Source: Chitinophaga sp. LS1 (lineage in GTDB: Bacteria > Bacteroidota > Bacteroidia > Chitinophagales > Chitinophagaceae). Taken from it: DNA of 64,000 nucleotides. Below, piece after piece: positions 56,194 to 64,000 of this stretch. Position 1 is the first letter of the stretch. Each line of letters begins with the position of its first letter. A program made the translations under genes and the position numbers. Below the pieces are notes generated by a model. It was not told where the DNA came from, made no database searches, and saw only the letters and a list, made by a program, of their open reading frames with translations. The stretch spans positions 3,226,501-3,290,500 of the forward strand of contig NZ_CP128362.1 in NCBI RefSeq assembly GCF_034274695.1. Direction: 5' to 3'.

Positions 56194-57168
56194 ATGAAGC
56201 ACCTTGTTTATTTATGCCTGCTATTTGTTACGTTTTCCAGCTCCGCCCAGGAGAAAAAACTGTTAGTCGTAGCCCACGATGGGAGCGGAGATTTCTCCAA
56301 TATCCAGGATGCGGTGAATGCCGTACGGGACTTTCAGTATTGGAGAGTGACCATTTTTATAAAGAAAGGAACTTATCATGAGAAACTGGTCATCCCTTCC
56401 TGGAAGACGGGGATTACGCTGATCGGTGAATCCCGGGATAGTACCATTATTACCAATAGTGATTTTTCAGGGAAACCATATCCCGGTGGTAAAGATATAA
56501 ATGGAAGGGACAAGTACAGCACATTTACATCTTATACCGTTTTGGTACAGGGGAATGATGTGATCCTCCGGAATTTAACAATTGTAAATGCAGCTGGCCA
56601 GGTAGGACAGGGAGTCGCACTCCATGTGGAAGGAGACAGGTGTATATTCCGGAATTGTAAATTGCTGGGCAACCAGGATACACTGTATGCCGGAAAAGAA
56701 GATAGCCGGCAGTTTTATGATAGTTGTTATATAGAAGGCACTACAGATTTCATATTTGGAGCGGCCACGGTGGTGTTTAAGGATTGCACCATTTTCAGTA
56801 TCAGGAATTCCTATGTCACAGCTGCCTCTACGACCGCCAACCAGCCCTATGGTTTTGTATTCATGCATTGTAACCTGATCGCTGCAGATACGGCTACGAA
56901 AGTGTATCTGGGGCGGCCATGGCGACCTTATGCCGCTACATTGTTTATGGAGTGCACATTGGGTAAACATATCCTGCCTGTGGGCTGGCATAACTGGGAT
57001 AAGACAGAGAATGAACAGACCGCCAGATACAGGGAGTATAACAATAATGGCCCGGGAGCCGGCACCAGCCAACGTGTGAGCTGGTCTAAGCAATTGAGTA
57101 AGCCGGAGGCGAAAGCGATTACAATCACTAAAATTCTGAATGCGTGGGATCCAACCGTACGACTTTAG
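56194..57168 (+). CDS. CE8 pectinesterase
   Basis: A 324-residue secreted enzyme (signal ending TFSSSAQ). It is a parallel beta-helix of family CE8, near the usual length. Motifs: AHDGSGDFSNIQDAVNAV, GNQDTLYAG (D162), YIEGTTDFIFGAATVVF (D185, nucleophile position) and YLGRPWRPYA (Arg/Trp of the active site). Between the two Asp residues there are two more residues than usual (KEDS in place of a two-residue-shorter loop). It removes methyl esters from homogalacturonan, making it a substrate for the pectate lyase at 13707-15803. It overlaps the next gene by 25 bases. Confidence 0.93.
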   Translation: MKHLVYLCLLFVTFSSSAQEKKLLVVAHDGSGDFSNIQDAVNAVRDFQYWRVTIFIKKGTYHEKLVIPSWKTGITLIGESRDSTIITNSDFSGKPYPGGKDINGRDKYSTFTSYTVLVQGNDVILRNLTIVNAAGQVGQGVALHVEGDRCIFRNCKLLGNQDTLYAGKEDSRQFYDSCYIEGTTDFIFGAATVVFKDCTIFSIRNSYVTAASTTANQPYGFVFMHCNLIAADTATKVYLGRPWRPYAATLFMECTLGKHILPVGWHNWDKTENEQTARYREYNNNGPGAGTSQRVSWSKQLSKPEAKAITITKILNAWDPTVRL

Positions 57169-58637
57169 TTATAATTTTTTTATTAGGAATGCAAGGCCTG
57201 TTTGCGCAAAGCCCCTTGCAGCGTTATGTACACCAGTTCAATACTGTAGACAGTGAAACCGTGCAGAACTATGTGAATAATGCACAGGCTTATGAATGGT
57301 TGAATAAAAACATTCCTTTGCTGGAATGTCCGGATAGCATTATTGAAAAGACCTATTACTACCGCTGGTGGACATTTAGAAAACACCTGAAAGAGACGCC
57401 GGATGGGTTCATATTTACTGAATTTATCTTACCGGTAAAACATGCAGGCAGGTACAATGCGCTGAGTTGTGCTTTAGGACATCACATCAATGAAGGCCGA
57501 TGGCTGAGAGATACTCAGTACATCAACCAGGATATCCGCTATTGGTTTATAGCAGATGCACAGCAAAAGGCGCCGAAGTTTCACCAGTTTAGTAGTTGGG
57601 CGGAATGGGCAGTGTATGAAAACATCAAAGTAAGCGGAGACCCTGCATTGGCAATAGATCTGCTCCCATATATGGATGCGGATTATCATTTATGGGAAAA
57701 GGAAAGGCGCCTTCCTGATGGACTCTTCTGGCAGTTTGATGTAAAAGATGGTATGGAAGAATCTATCAGTGGTAGCAGGAAAGAGAAAAATATCCGCCCT
57801 ACCATTAACAGCTACATGTATGGCAATGCGGTGGCGATGGCGGCTATGGCAAAGCTGGCACACAATGACACGCTGTTTAAAAAATACGTAGCTGATGCAG
57901 CAAAAATAAAATCATTGATACAAGATAGTATGTGGGATAGCAAAGCTGATTTTTTTAAAGTCCGCCTGGCAAAAGGAGGATTGTCAGATGCGCGTGAAGA
58001 AATCGGTTTTATCCCCTGGTATTTTAATTTGCCCGACGATCAGGCATTCTATGCCCGTGCTTGGCAGCAATTGATCGATACAACCGGTTTTAATGCACCC
58101 TGGGGTATTACAACAGCAGAGAGAAGACATCCTGCTTTTCGTAGTCATGGTACGGGTGGCTGTGAATGGGATGGCGCGTTGTGGCCGTTTGCCACTACTC
58201 AGACCTTGAAAGCCTTATCCAATCTGCTCCGTGATTATCATTATAAAGGCGGCATGACGCCCGCTATTTACTATGAGATGCTAAGGACCTATGCCCGTTC
58301 TCATCAGAAAAACGGACAGCCTTACCTGGGAGAGTACCAGGATGAAAAGAACGGATATTGGTTAAAGGGAGATAATCCCCGTAGTAGTTATTACAATCAT
58401 TCCGGTTTCTGTGATCTCGTCATTAATGACCTGATAGGTATCCGGCCATCATTAGATAATAAAGTAACCATCGATCCGATGGTGCCATGGAAATGGTTTC
58501 AGCTATCCAATATTCCTTATCATGGTCACCTGATCACAATCAACTGGAATTACAAAAGCAAAGGATTCATCATATTTGTAGATAATGTAGAAAAATACAG
58601 GGGCAAAAAGCTGAAATCCGTAATGCTGGCACTCTAA
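57144..58637 (+). CDS. Secreted (alpha/alpha)6 glycosidase, MGH1/GH63-like
   Basis: A 497-residue protein that starts at GTG 57144, within the pectinesterase gene; this start supplies the signal peptide (TTLVIIFLLGMQGLFAQ), and no ATG would. The body is helical: YYYRWWTFRKHLKETPDG, ALGHHINEGRWLRDTQYINQ, DGMEESISG, TINSYMYGNAVAMAAMAKLA, GTGGCEWDGALWPFATTQ, and YNHSGFCDLVINDLIGIRP. This is the pattern of (alpha/alpha)6 glycosidases related to GH63/GH37 and the MGH1-like domain. The specificity is unknown; action on pectin fragments is suggested by the overlap with the pectinesterase gene. Confidence 0.65.
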   Translation: MGSNRTTLVIIFLLGMQGLFAQSPLQRYVHQFNTVDSETVQNYVNNAQAYEWLNKNIPLLECPDSIIEKTYYYRWWTFRKHLKETPDGFIFTEFILPVKHAGRYNALSCALGHHINEGRWLRDTQYINQDIRYWFIADAQQKAPKFHQFSSWAEWAVYENIKVSGDPALAIDLLPYMDADYHLWEKERRLPDGLFWQFDVKDGMEESISGSRKEKNIRPTINSYMYGNAVAMAAMAKLAHNDTLFKKYVADAAKIKSLIQDSMWDSKADFFKVRLAKGGLSDAREEIGFIPWYFNLPDDQAFYARAWQQLIDTTGFNAPWGITTAERRHPAFRSHGTGGCEWDGALWPFATTQTLKALSNLLRDYHYKGGMTPAIYYEMLRTYARSHQKNGQPYLGEYQDEKNGYWLKGDNPRSSYYNHSGFCDLVINDLIGIRPSLDNKVTIDPMVPWKWFQLSNIPYHGHLITINWNYKSKGFIIFVDNVEKYRGKKLKSVMLAL

Positions 58638-58659
58638 GCCGGCCGCAGGCCTACGCCCG

Positions 58660-58697
58660 GAACGGGGCACTTCTGCGAAGGCGGAAGTGCCCCGTTC
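58660..58697 (+). terminator. Strong hairpin after the glycosidase gene, no T run
   Basis: GAACGGGGCACTTC (58660-58673) and GAAGTGCCCCGTTC (58684-58697) form a perfect 14-bp stem with a 10-base loop. It lies 23 bases after the stop at 58637. No U-rich tail follows, so it may protect the message end or need a factor to terminate. Confidence 0.6.
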
Positions 58698-58782
58698 TGC
58701 AATTACCTAACTTTTATCATGATAAGACCAATCGCATTTTTGTATCTTCGCCACTCTGATACGAACAAAAAACACACATGTT

Positions 58783-61074
58783 ATGAACAGCCGTAAACGA
58801 ATCCTTACCGGCTTGCTGGCGTTAAGCATAGCAGGCGGTACAACAACTGCACAGACTAAGACAAATCAGAATGGTAAACAGGCGTTTATTAATAACCTGA
58901 TCAAAAAAATGACGCTGGAGGAGAAAATCGGGCAATTAAACCTTCTCACCAGCGAAATGGACGTAACCGGCCCGTTTATGAATGCGGGATATAAAAAAGA
59001 CATCGAAGACGGCCGCTGTGGCTCCATCTTCAATGCGTACACTCCTCAGTACACCCGCCAGTTACAGGACATGGCAATGAAAACCCGTCTTAAGATTCCT
59101 TTATTATTTGGATATGACGTAATTCATGGTCACAAGACCATCTTCCCTATTCCATTGGGAGAAGCCTGTACCTGGGATATGGCCCTCATGGAAAAGAGCG
59201 CCCGCATTGCTGCTGTAGAAGCCAGCGCGGACGGTCTGCAATGGACCTATTCTCCAATGGTGGACATTGCACGTGACCCCCGCTGGGGACGTGTAGCCGA
59301 AGGAGTAGGTGAAGACACCTGGTACGGCGTACAGGTAGCCAAAGCAAAAGTAAAAGGCTATCAGGGTACCGACCTCTCTCTGAACAACACCATTCTGGCC
59401 TGTGTAAAACACTTTGCCCTCTATGGTGCTGTGGAAGCCGGTCGTGACTACAACACTGTAGACATGAGCCGCCAGAAAATGTACGAGTACTACCTGCCTC
59501 CTTACAAAGCTGCTGTAGATGCAGGTGTAGCGACTGTGATGACTTCCTTCAACGAAGTAGATGGTATCCCTGCTACTGGCAACAAATGGCTGATGACCGA
59601 CCTGCTGCGCAGGCAATGGGGCTTCAAAGGCTTTGTCGTGACAGACTACACGGCTATTAATGAAATGATGGCACATGGTGTAGGTGATGAATACAAGGTA
59701 GGCGAACTGGCACTGAATGCCGGTGTAGACATGGATATGCAGGGTAGCGTATATACCAGGCAGCTGGCAAAGCTGGTGGCCGATAAAAAGATCACCATGG
59801 CACAGGTTGATACCTGCGTATACCGTATTCTCTCTGCTAAATATGATCTGGGCCTCTTCAAAGACCCCTATTTATATTGCGACAACGAAAGACCTGCCAA
59901 AGAGATCCTGACGCCTGAAAACCGTGCTACCGCCCGCGAAATCGGCGCCCGCTCTATCGTGCTCCTGAAAAACCAGCAGGAACTGCTGCCACTGAAGAAA
60001 GGGGCGAAAATTGCCCTGATCGGCCCGCTGGCAGACAGCAAACGTGATATGATCGGTAACTGGTCCGCAGCTGGTGATTATACCAAATCAATCACCCTGC
60101 TGGAAGGTATCAAACAGAAACTCGGAGGTGCAGGTAATGTCACTTACCTGCGTGGAGCACACTATACAAACGATACCACGCTGCTGAAAAGAGCATTGCA
60201 GAAAGCTGTGCTGACAGCCGAAGATACAGCCAACAGCGCAGGTATGCTGGCTGAAGCTGTTGCCCTGGCACAGCAATCAGACATCGTGGTACTGGCTCTG
60301 GGTGAATCATATGGTATGAGTGGTGAAGCTGCCAGCCGTTCTAACATCAGCATTCCTGAAAACCAGGAAAAACTGCTGAGAGCTGTATATGCTACCGGCA
60401 AACCAGTAGTTCTGGTGCTGATGAATGGCCGTCCGCTGACCCTGGAATGGGAAGACGCCCACATCCCTGCTATCGTGGAAACATGGTTCCTGGGTACCGA
60501 AGCTGGTAACTCCATTGCCGACGTACTGTTTGGCGATTACAACCCAGCCGGTAAACTGACTATGACCTTCCCCCGCAGTGTAGGTCAGATCCCTATCTAC
60601 TACAATCATAAGAATACCGGTCGTCCGGAGGATCCAGCCAATAAATATTCCAGCAAATACCTGGATATCACCAATGAACCGCTGTATCCATTTGGTTATG
60701 GTCTGAGCTATACCAAATTTACCTACGGTCCTGTACAGCTGGATAAAAACCAGCTGAAGCAGTCAGCAACCGGCAATGTGAAAGTAAGTGTAGCAGTGAC
60801 CAACAGTGGTAATTATGATGGGGAAGAGGTAGTACAGCTGTACATTCGTGACAAAGTAGCAAGCGTAACCCGCCCGGTAAAGGAGCTGAAAAACTTCAAA
60901 AAGATCTTCCTGAAGAAAGGAGAGACCCGGACAGTGACCTTTGAACTGAGCGTAAATGATCTGAAATTCTATAATAAAGACCTGAAATATGTGTCTGAAC
61001 CAGGTGATTTCTCCGTATTTGTGGGTGGAAACAGCCGCGATACACAGTCTGCAGACTTCGCATTAGTACCTTAA
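58783..61074 (+). CDS. bglX: GH3 beta-glucosidase, BglX-like
   Basis: A 763-residue periplasmic or secreted enzyme with signal peptide (LALSIAGGTTTAQ). Layout: GH3 N-terminal TIM barrel (KMTLEEKIGQLN, GYDVIHGHKTIFPIPLGEA, WTYSPMVDIARDPRWGRVAEG, VKHFALYGAVEAGRDYN), nucleophile D288 in FVVTDYTAINEM, the C-terminal alpha/beta sandwich (LIGPLADSKRDMIGNW, LALGESYGMSGEAASRS) and a fibronectin-like domain (LYPFGYGLSYTKF). Length and motifs agree with BglX. It hydrolyses terminal beta-glucosyl bonds. It has its own upstream region, with a possible -7 element TATCTTCG at 58743-58750, and is ended by a terminator at 61099. Confidence 0.92.
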   Translation: MNSRKRILTGLLALSIAGGTTTAQTKTNQNGKQAFINNLIKKMTLEEKIGQLNLLTSEMDVTGPFMNAGYKKDIEDGRCGSIFNAYTPQYTRQLQDMAMKTRLKIPLLFGYDVIHGHKTIFPIPLGEACTWDMALMEKSARIAAVEASADGLQWTYSPMVDIARDPRWGRVAEGVGEDTWYGVQVAKAKVKGYQGTDLSLNNTILACVKHFALYGAVEAGRDYNTVDMSRQKMYEYYLPPYKAAVDAGVATVMTSFNEVDGIPATGNKWLMTDLLRRQWGFKGFVVTDYTAINEMMAHGVGDEYKVGELALNAGVDMDMQGSVYTRQLAKLVADKKITMAQVDTCVYRILSAKYDLGLFKDPYLYCDNERPAKEILTPENRATAREIGARSIVLLKNQQELLPLKKGAKIALIGPLADSKRDMIGNWSAAGDYTKSITLLEGIKQKLGGAGNVTYLRGAHYTNDTTLLKRALQKAVLTAEDTANSAGMLAEAVALAQQSDIVVLALGESYGMSGEAASRSNISIPENQEKLLRAVYATGKPVVLVLMNGRPLTLEWEDAHIPAIVETWFLGTEAGNSIADVLFGDYNPAGKLTMTFPRSVGQIPIYYNHKNTGRPEDPANKYSSKYLDITNEPLYPFGYGLSYTKFTYGPVQLDKNQLKQSATGNVKVSVAVTNSGNYDGEEVVQLYIRDKVASVTRPVKELKNFKKIFLKKGETRTVTFELSVNDLKFYNKDLKYVSEPGDFSVFVGGNSRDTQSADFALVP

Positions 61075-61098
61075 TACAATATTGACAGGTATAATTGA

Positions 61099-61130
61099 AA
61101 GGGCTTGCCATACCGGCTAGCCCTTTTTTT
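61099..61130 (+). terminator. Intrinsic terminator of the GH3 gene
   Basis: AAGGGCT (61099-61105) and AGCCCTT (61119-61125), extended inside by GCC/GGC after a T-T mismatch, followed by a T run to 61130. It starts 24 bases after the stop of the GH3 gene. Confidence 0.9.
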
Positions 61131-61172
61131 ATTCGGGGCTTCTATAGCACTTCCTTAGGTTTTTCCCGGAGG

Positions 61173-61266
61173 TAAGCCGCCCATAAGCCGCCTATATCCC
61201 GCCCATAAGCCGTACATAACCCGCATCTATATAGAGGCGGGTTATGTACGGCTTATGGGCGGCTTA
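61173..61266. repeat. Large palindrome with a competing upstream arm
   Basis: A perfect 26-bp inverted repeat (61199-61224 with 61237-61262) encloses 12 bases that contain the palindrome TCTATATAGA, giving a near-perfect 64-bp palindrome. In addition, TAAGCCGCCCATAAGCCG (61173-61190) is an exact reverse complement of 61249-61266, so the right arm can pair with either of two left arms. The unit CCCATAAGCCG is repeated directly on the left. It lies between the GH3 terminator and the his promoter. Confidence 0.88.
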
Positions 61267-61387
61267 AGTATGGTTTATGTACGGGAAAAGGTCGGGTTAC
61301 CCATATGGTTGCCTTATCTTTGACCTTATCTTTGAAATGATTCAATAACAGCCTTAAAATTTTAATTTTATTTTAAAAAATACTTCC

Positions 61388-61395
61388 TAACTTTG
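61388..61395 (+). promoter_or_regulatory. -7 element of the his operon promoter
   Basis: TAACTTTG is an exact match to TAnnTTTG and lies 20 bases before the leader peptide ATG. An AT-rich stretch with TTTA about 23 bases upstream could serve as the -33 region. Transcription should start near 61400. Confidence 0.6.
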
Positions 61396-61414
61396 CCCCG
61401 TTATAAATTCAAAC

Positions 61415-61468
61415 ATGAACGCAAACGTACATACACATCATCACCATCATTTCTTACCACGCAGGTAG
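61415..61468 (+). CDS. hisL: Histidine operon leader peptide
   Basis: A 17-residue ORF, MNANVHTHHHHHFLPRR, ending at TAG 61466-61468. Six of its 17 codons are histidine, five of them in a row (61436-61450). It lies between the his promoter and a transcription terminator placed just before hisG, exactly as expected for an attenuation leader peptide. When charged histidyl-tRNA is scarce the ribosome would stall on the His run. The sequence is unrelated in detail to the enterobacterial HisL but has the same design. The symbol is given by function. Confidence 0.9.
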   Translation: MNANVHTHHHHHFLPRR

Positions 61469-61542
61469 GCTGGGATGACTATATGTACTATCAAGATATT
61501 AGAACATCATCAGGGGCTTACCAAACGGTAAGCCCCTTTTTT
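61453..61542 (+). promoter_or_regulatory. Histidine operon attenuator (pause hairpin, antiterminator, terminator)
   Basis: Four segments can be drawn. Segment 1 CTTACC (61453-61458) pairs with segment 2 GGTAGG (61464-61469). Segment 2, as GGTAGGC (61464-61470), can instead pair with GCTTACC of segment 3 (61516-61522). Segment 3 (61513-61522) pairs with segment 4 (61527-61536) to form the terminator. A ribosome stalled on the His codons covers segment 1, frees segment 2 and favours 2:3, so transcription continues into hisG. Pairings include G-U pairs and were drawn by eye. Confidence 0.8.
61513..61542 (+). terminator. Attenuator terminator before hisG
   Basis: GGGGCTTACC (61513-61522) and GGTAAGCCCC (61527-61536) form a perfect 10-bp stem with the loop AAAC, followed by TTTTTT (61537-61542). 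It lies 25 bases before the hisG start, inside the his transcript, so it must be conditionally bypassed. Confidence 0.93.
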
Positions 61543-61567
61543 GTTTTCACGGAACATTAACAAGAAC

Positions 61568-62422
61568 ATGAAACTGAGAATTGCCATTCAGAAATCAGGA
61601 CGTTTACACGACGATTCCATTAAGCTGTTGAAAGAATGCGGTATCGACATCAATAATGGTGTTAATAAGCTGAAAACAGAAGCCAGTAACTTCCCGCTGG
61701 AAGTATTCTTCCTGCGCGATGATGATATTCCGCAATACGTGGAAGATGGCGTAGCAGACCTGGGTATCGTTGGCGAAAATGTGGTACTGGAAAAGAACCG
61801 CCCTGTAACAACAGTTGAGAAACTGGGTTTTGGCAAATGCCGCCTCTCCCTCGCTGTTTCCAAATCAGTGGAATACAATGGCGTAAAAGACATGGACAAG
61901 CTGCGCATCGCGACCAGCTACCCGGTGATCCTCGAAAAGTTCCTGCAGGAACATGGCCTGACTGCAGATATTCATGAAATCAGTGGTTCCGTGGAAATCG
62001 CTCCCGGCATTGGTCTGGCAGACGCTATCTGTGACCTGGTAAGCAGTGGTTCCACCCTGTTTATGAACGGTCTGAAAGAAGTAGAAGTGATCCTGAAATC
62101 TGAGGCAGTACTGATCTCTAACGGTAGTCTCGCTCCGGAGCAGCAAGCTATTCTCCGCAAGCTGCAATTCCGCATCCAGGCAGTGAAGAAAGCGAAGAAC
62201 ACCAAGTACATTTTGCTGAATGCACCAAATGATAAACTGAAGGAAATCATCGCCCTGTTGCCAGGTATGAAGAGTCCCACCGTATTGCCACTGGCAGAAG
62301 AGGGTTGGAGTTCCGTACACTCAGTGCTGAATGAAAATGAATTCTGGGATATCATTGAAAGCCTGAAAGAAGCAGGTGCACAGGGTATACTGGTAGTTCC
62401 AATTGAAAAGATGATCATTTAA
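61568..62422 (+). CDS. hisG: ATP phosphoribosyltransferase, long form
   Basis: A 284-residue cytoplasmic enzyme for the first step of histidine synthesis: ATP + PRPP to phosphoribosyl-ATP. The start is ATG 61568 (MKLRIAIQKSGRL); an upstream in-frame TTG at 61541 lies within the terminator and is not credible. Motifs: DDIPQYVEDGVADLGIVGENV, the PRPP-binding region EIAPGIGLADAICDLVSSGST, and a C-terminal ACT-like regulatory domain (KYILLNAPNDKLKEIIALLPG), which marks the long, histidine-inhibited HisG that needs no HisZ. It is the first gene of the operon, under attenuation control, with hisD 12 bases downstream. Confidence 0.97.
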   Translation: MKLRIAIQKSGRLHDDSIKLLKECGIDINNGVNKLKTEASNFPLEVFFLRDDDIPQYVEDGVADLGIVGENVVLEKNRPVTTVEKLGFGKCRLSLAVSKSVEYNGVKDMDKLRIATSYPVILEKFLQEHGLTADIHEISGSVEIAPGIGLADAICDLVSSGSTLFMNGLKEVEVILKSEAVLISNGSLAPEQQAILRKLQFRIQAVKKAKNTKYILLNAPNDKLKEIIALLPGMKSPTVLPLAEEGWSSVHSVLNENEFWDIIESLKEAGAQGILVVPIEKMII

Positions 62423-62434
62423 TATCGCTGTCAT

Positions 62435-63709
62435 ATGTTGGTATTCGAATATCCAGAACGTTCACAATGGCCGGAGCTGCTGCGCCGCCCGGTATTTGAC
62501 AACACTGCACTGGAAACCAGTGTAGGCAACATCCTCGCGGATGTACGCCAGAATGGAGATGCAGCCGTTCGCAAGTATGCGCAGCAATTTGATAAGGTAC
62601 AGCTGGATGCACTCGCAGTCACACCTGCGGAGTTTGCACAGGCAGCTGCTACCCTCGATCCCGCACTGAAAAAAGCCATCTTACAGGCTAAACAAAATAT
62701 AGAAGTCTTCCACAAAGCACAGCAGGAATCCGGCAAGGTGATCGAAACCATGCCTGGGGTACAATGCTGGCGCAAACCGGTGGCGATAGAGAAAGTAGGA
62801 TTATATATTCCGGGTGGTTCTGCACCGCTGTTCTCTACCATCCTTATGCTCGGTATTCCGGCGATGATAGCAGGATGTAAGGAAATTATTCTGTGCACCC
62901 CTTCCAATGCAAAAGGTGAAGTACATCCTGCAGTGCTGTACACAGCAGAGCAGATTGGATTGGATCGTGTTTATAAAATAGGTGGTGTGCAGGCGATTGC
63001 TGCCATGGCATATGGTACAGAAAGCATTCCCCGTGTACACAAGATCTTTGGTCCGGGCAATCAATATGTAACCTGTGCAAAACAGCTCATCAACAAAGAT
63101 GGTGTAGCCATCGATATGCCGGCTGGACCTTCGGAAGTAGCAGTACTGGCAGATGAAACCTGTGTACCTGCTTTCGTAGCGGCCGATCTGTTGTCACAGG
63201 CAGAACACGGCCCTGATAGCCAGGTATTGCTGGTGACCACCACTGCTGATATTATTAAACCGGTACAGGAACAGGTAGCTGCACAGCTGGCGCAATTACC
63301 TCGCAAAGACATCGCTGCAAAGGCATTGGAAAACAGCCGTATCATACTGGTACGCGACAATGAAGAAGCGATGGCACTGCTGAATGAATATGCACCAGAG
63401 CACCTGATCGTGGCCTGCAAAGATGATATCTCCATTGCAGATGCGGTCGTGAATGCAGGTTCTGTATTCCTGGGTAACTATTCTCCTGAGAGCGCCGGCG
63501 ACTATGCTTCGGGTACCAATCATACATTGCCTACGAATGGTTATGCCACTGCTTACAGTGGTGTATCGCTGGATAGCTTCGTCAAGAAGATCACCTACCA
63601 GCGCCTGACCAAAGAAGGTTTGCAAAATATAGGTAGTACCATCGAAATCATGGCTGCGGCCGAAGGGTTGGAAGCACACAAGAATGCGGTGACCCTCCGT
63701 CTGAAATAA
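62435..63709 (+). CDS. hisD: Histidinol dehydrogenase
   Basis: A 424-residue zinc enzyme that oxidises L-histidinol to histidine in two NAD-dependent steps, the last reactions of the pathway. Motifs: VGLYIPGGSAPLFSTILML, GPGNQYVTCAKQLI, MPAGPSEVAVLADE, AEHGPDSQVLLVT with zinc ligands, YAPEHLIVAC with the catalytic pair E322/H323, and SAGDYASGTNHTLPTNGYA near the end. Length is normal for the family. It follows hisG by 12 bases and precedes hisC by 14 bases in one transcript. Confidence 0.97.
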   Translation: MLVFEYPERSQWPELLRRPVFDNTALETSVGNILADVRQNGDAAVRKYAQQFDKVQLDALAVTPAEFAQAAATLDPALKKAILQAKQNIEVFHKAQQESGKVIETMPGVQCWRKPVAIEKVGLYIPGGSAPLFSTILMLGIPAMIAGCKEIILCTPSNAKGEVHPAVLYTAEQIGLDRVYKIGGVQAIAAMAYGTESIPRVHKIFGPGNQYVTCAKQLINKDGVAIDMPAGPSEVAVLADETCVPAFVAADLLSQAEHGPDSQVLLVTTTADIIKPVQEQVAAQLAQLPRKDIAAKALENSRIILVRDNEEAMALLNEYAPEHLIVACKDDISIADAVVNAGSVFLGNYSPESAGDYASGTNHTLPTNGYATAYSGVSLDSFVKKITYQRLTKEGLQNIGSTIEIMAAAEGLEAHKNAVTLRLK

Positions 63710-63723
63710 TTTAATCTTATCGT

Positions 63724-64000
63724 ATGTTCGATTTAAATAGCTTATTACGCGACAACATAAAACGCCTCGTTCCTTATTCTACAGCGAGAGATGAGTTCAA
63801 AGGCGAAGCATCCATTTTCCTGGATGCAAATGAAAATAGTTATGGTTCACCATTGCCGGTGAATTATAACCGTTATCCTGATCCGATGCAGTGGAAGGTA
63901 AAATACAAACTGGCAGAGATCAAGGGTGTACCCCCACAGAATATTTTCCTGGGAAATGGGAGTGATGAAGTGATCGATGTATTGTATCGTTCCTTCTGCC
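63724..64000 (+). CDS. hisC: Histidinol-phosphate aminotransferase, N-terminal part (3' end outside window)
   Basis: The ATG at 63724 opens a frame that runs off the window end (92 residues). The visible part starts [20 protein letters not shown] and has [32 protein letters not shown] and [20 protein letters not shown], the N-terminal pattern of HisC, a class I/II PLP aminotransferase that makes histidinol phosphate. The active-site lysine lies beyond the window. Position directly after hisD fits the operon. Confidence 0.95.
   Translation, partial: MFDLNSLLRDNIKRLVPYSTARDEFKGEASIFLDANENSYGSPLPVNYNRYPDPMQWKVKYKLAEIKGVPPQNIFLGNGSDEVIDVLYRSFC

Noticed and set aside
58743..58750. Promoter -7 element TATCTTCG before the GH3 gene
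   Set aside because: It has one mismatch to TAnnTTTG and no -33 element at the right distance, so it is mentioned only in the gene entry.
61541..61567. Earlier TTG start for hisG
   Set aside because: It would begin inside the attenuator terminator T run, and the protein family starts at MKLRIAIQ (61568).

Overview
The window looks like chromosome of a Bacteroidota bacterium of the Chitinophaga type. The evidence is five SusC/SusD (TonB-dependent receptor plus surface lipoprotein) pairs, Bacteroidota -7 elements of the form TAnnTTTG, a protein with a type IX secretion (T9SS) sorting domain, a FecI-type ECF sigma factor with a FecR anti-sigma factor, and many secreted or lipoprotein glycoside hydrolases. 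No rRNA, tRNA, CRISPR array, transposase or phage gene was seen.

Layout. (A) 1-4779: the end of a SusC/SusD operon that also encodes a FAS1-like lipoprotein and a second small lipoprotein. (B) 4791-8434: small single genes (a DoxX membrane protein, a single-domain response regulator, a T9SS cargo protein, a MauE-like membrane protein with a cysteine-containing secreted peptide), separated by intergenic DNA with several palindromes. (C) 8746-41597: a 33-kb pectin-type polysaccharide utilisation locus (PUL), all on the + strand. It holds two SusC/SusD pairs, a PL1 pectate lyase, a beta-helix/DUF6298 protein, a GH140 apiosidase-like enzyme, a GH43-like enzyme, a beta-propeller glycosidase, GH78, GH106 and GH2 enzymes, and a TIM-barrel isomerase. 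Three of the enzymes are two-module fusions. (D) 41911-46506: a SusC/SusD pair with its own promoter, ended by a strong terminator. (E) 56082-46608, minus strand: ECF sigma, FecR, STN-type SusC, SusD and a zinc metalloprotease. (F) 56194-61074: CE8 pectinesterase, an (alpha/alpha)6-type glycosidase and a BglX-like GH3 enzyme. (G) 61388-64000: the start of the histidine operon (hisG-hisD-hisC) behind a histidine-rich leader peptide and a complete attenuator.

How it fits together. Regions C and F together look able to remove methyl esters from pectin, cut its backbone and strip rhamnose, apiose, arabinose and galactose side groups, with the SusC/SusD pairs importing the products. No regulator gene lies next to the pectin genes. 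However, a 33-bp block with 30 of 33 identical positions occurs upstream of the region C operon and directly upstream of the pectinesterase, which suggests a shared trans-acting regulator. Region E carries its own sigma/anti-sigma switch.

The most unusual features are (1) a cluster of in-frame minisatellite expansions in three neighbouring genes (31.06-39.98 kb) together with a 47-bp intergenic tandem array that carries a 71-bp inverted-repeat insertion, (2) the his attenuator, (3) a near-perfect 64-bp palindrome with a competing arm upstream of it, and (4) the shared 33-bp block.
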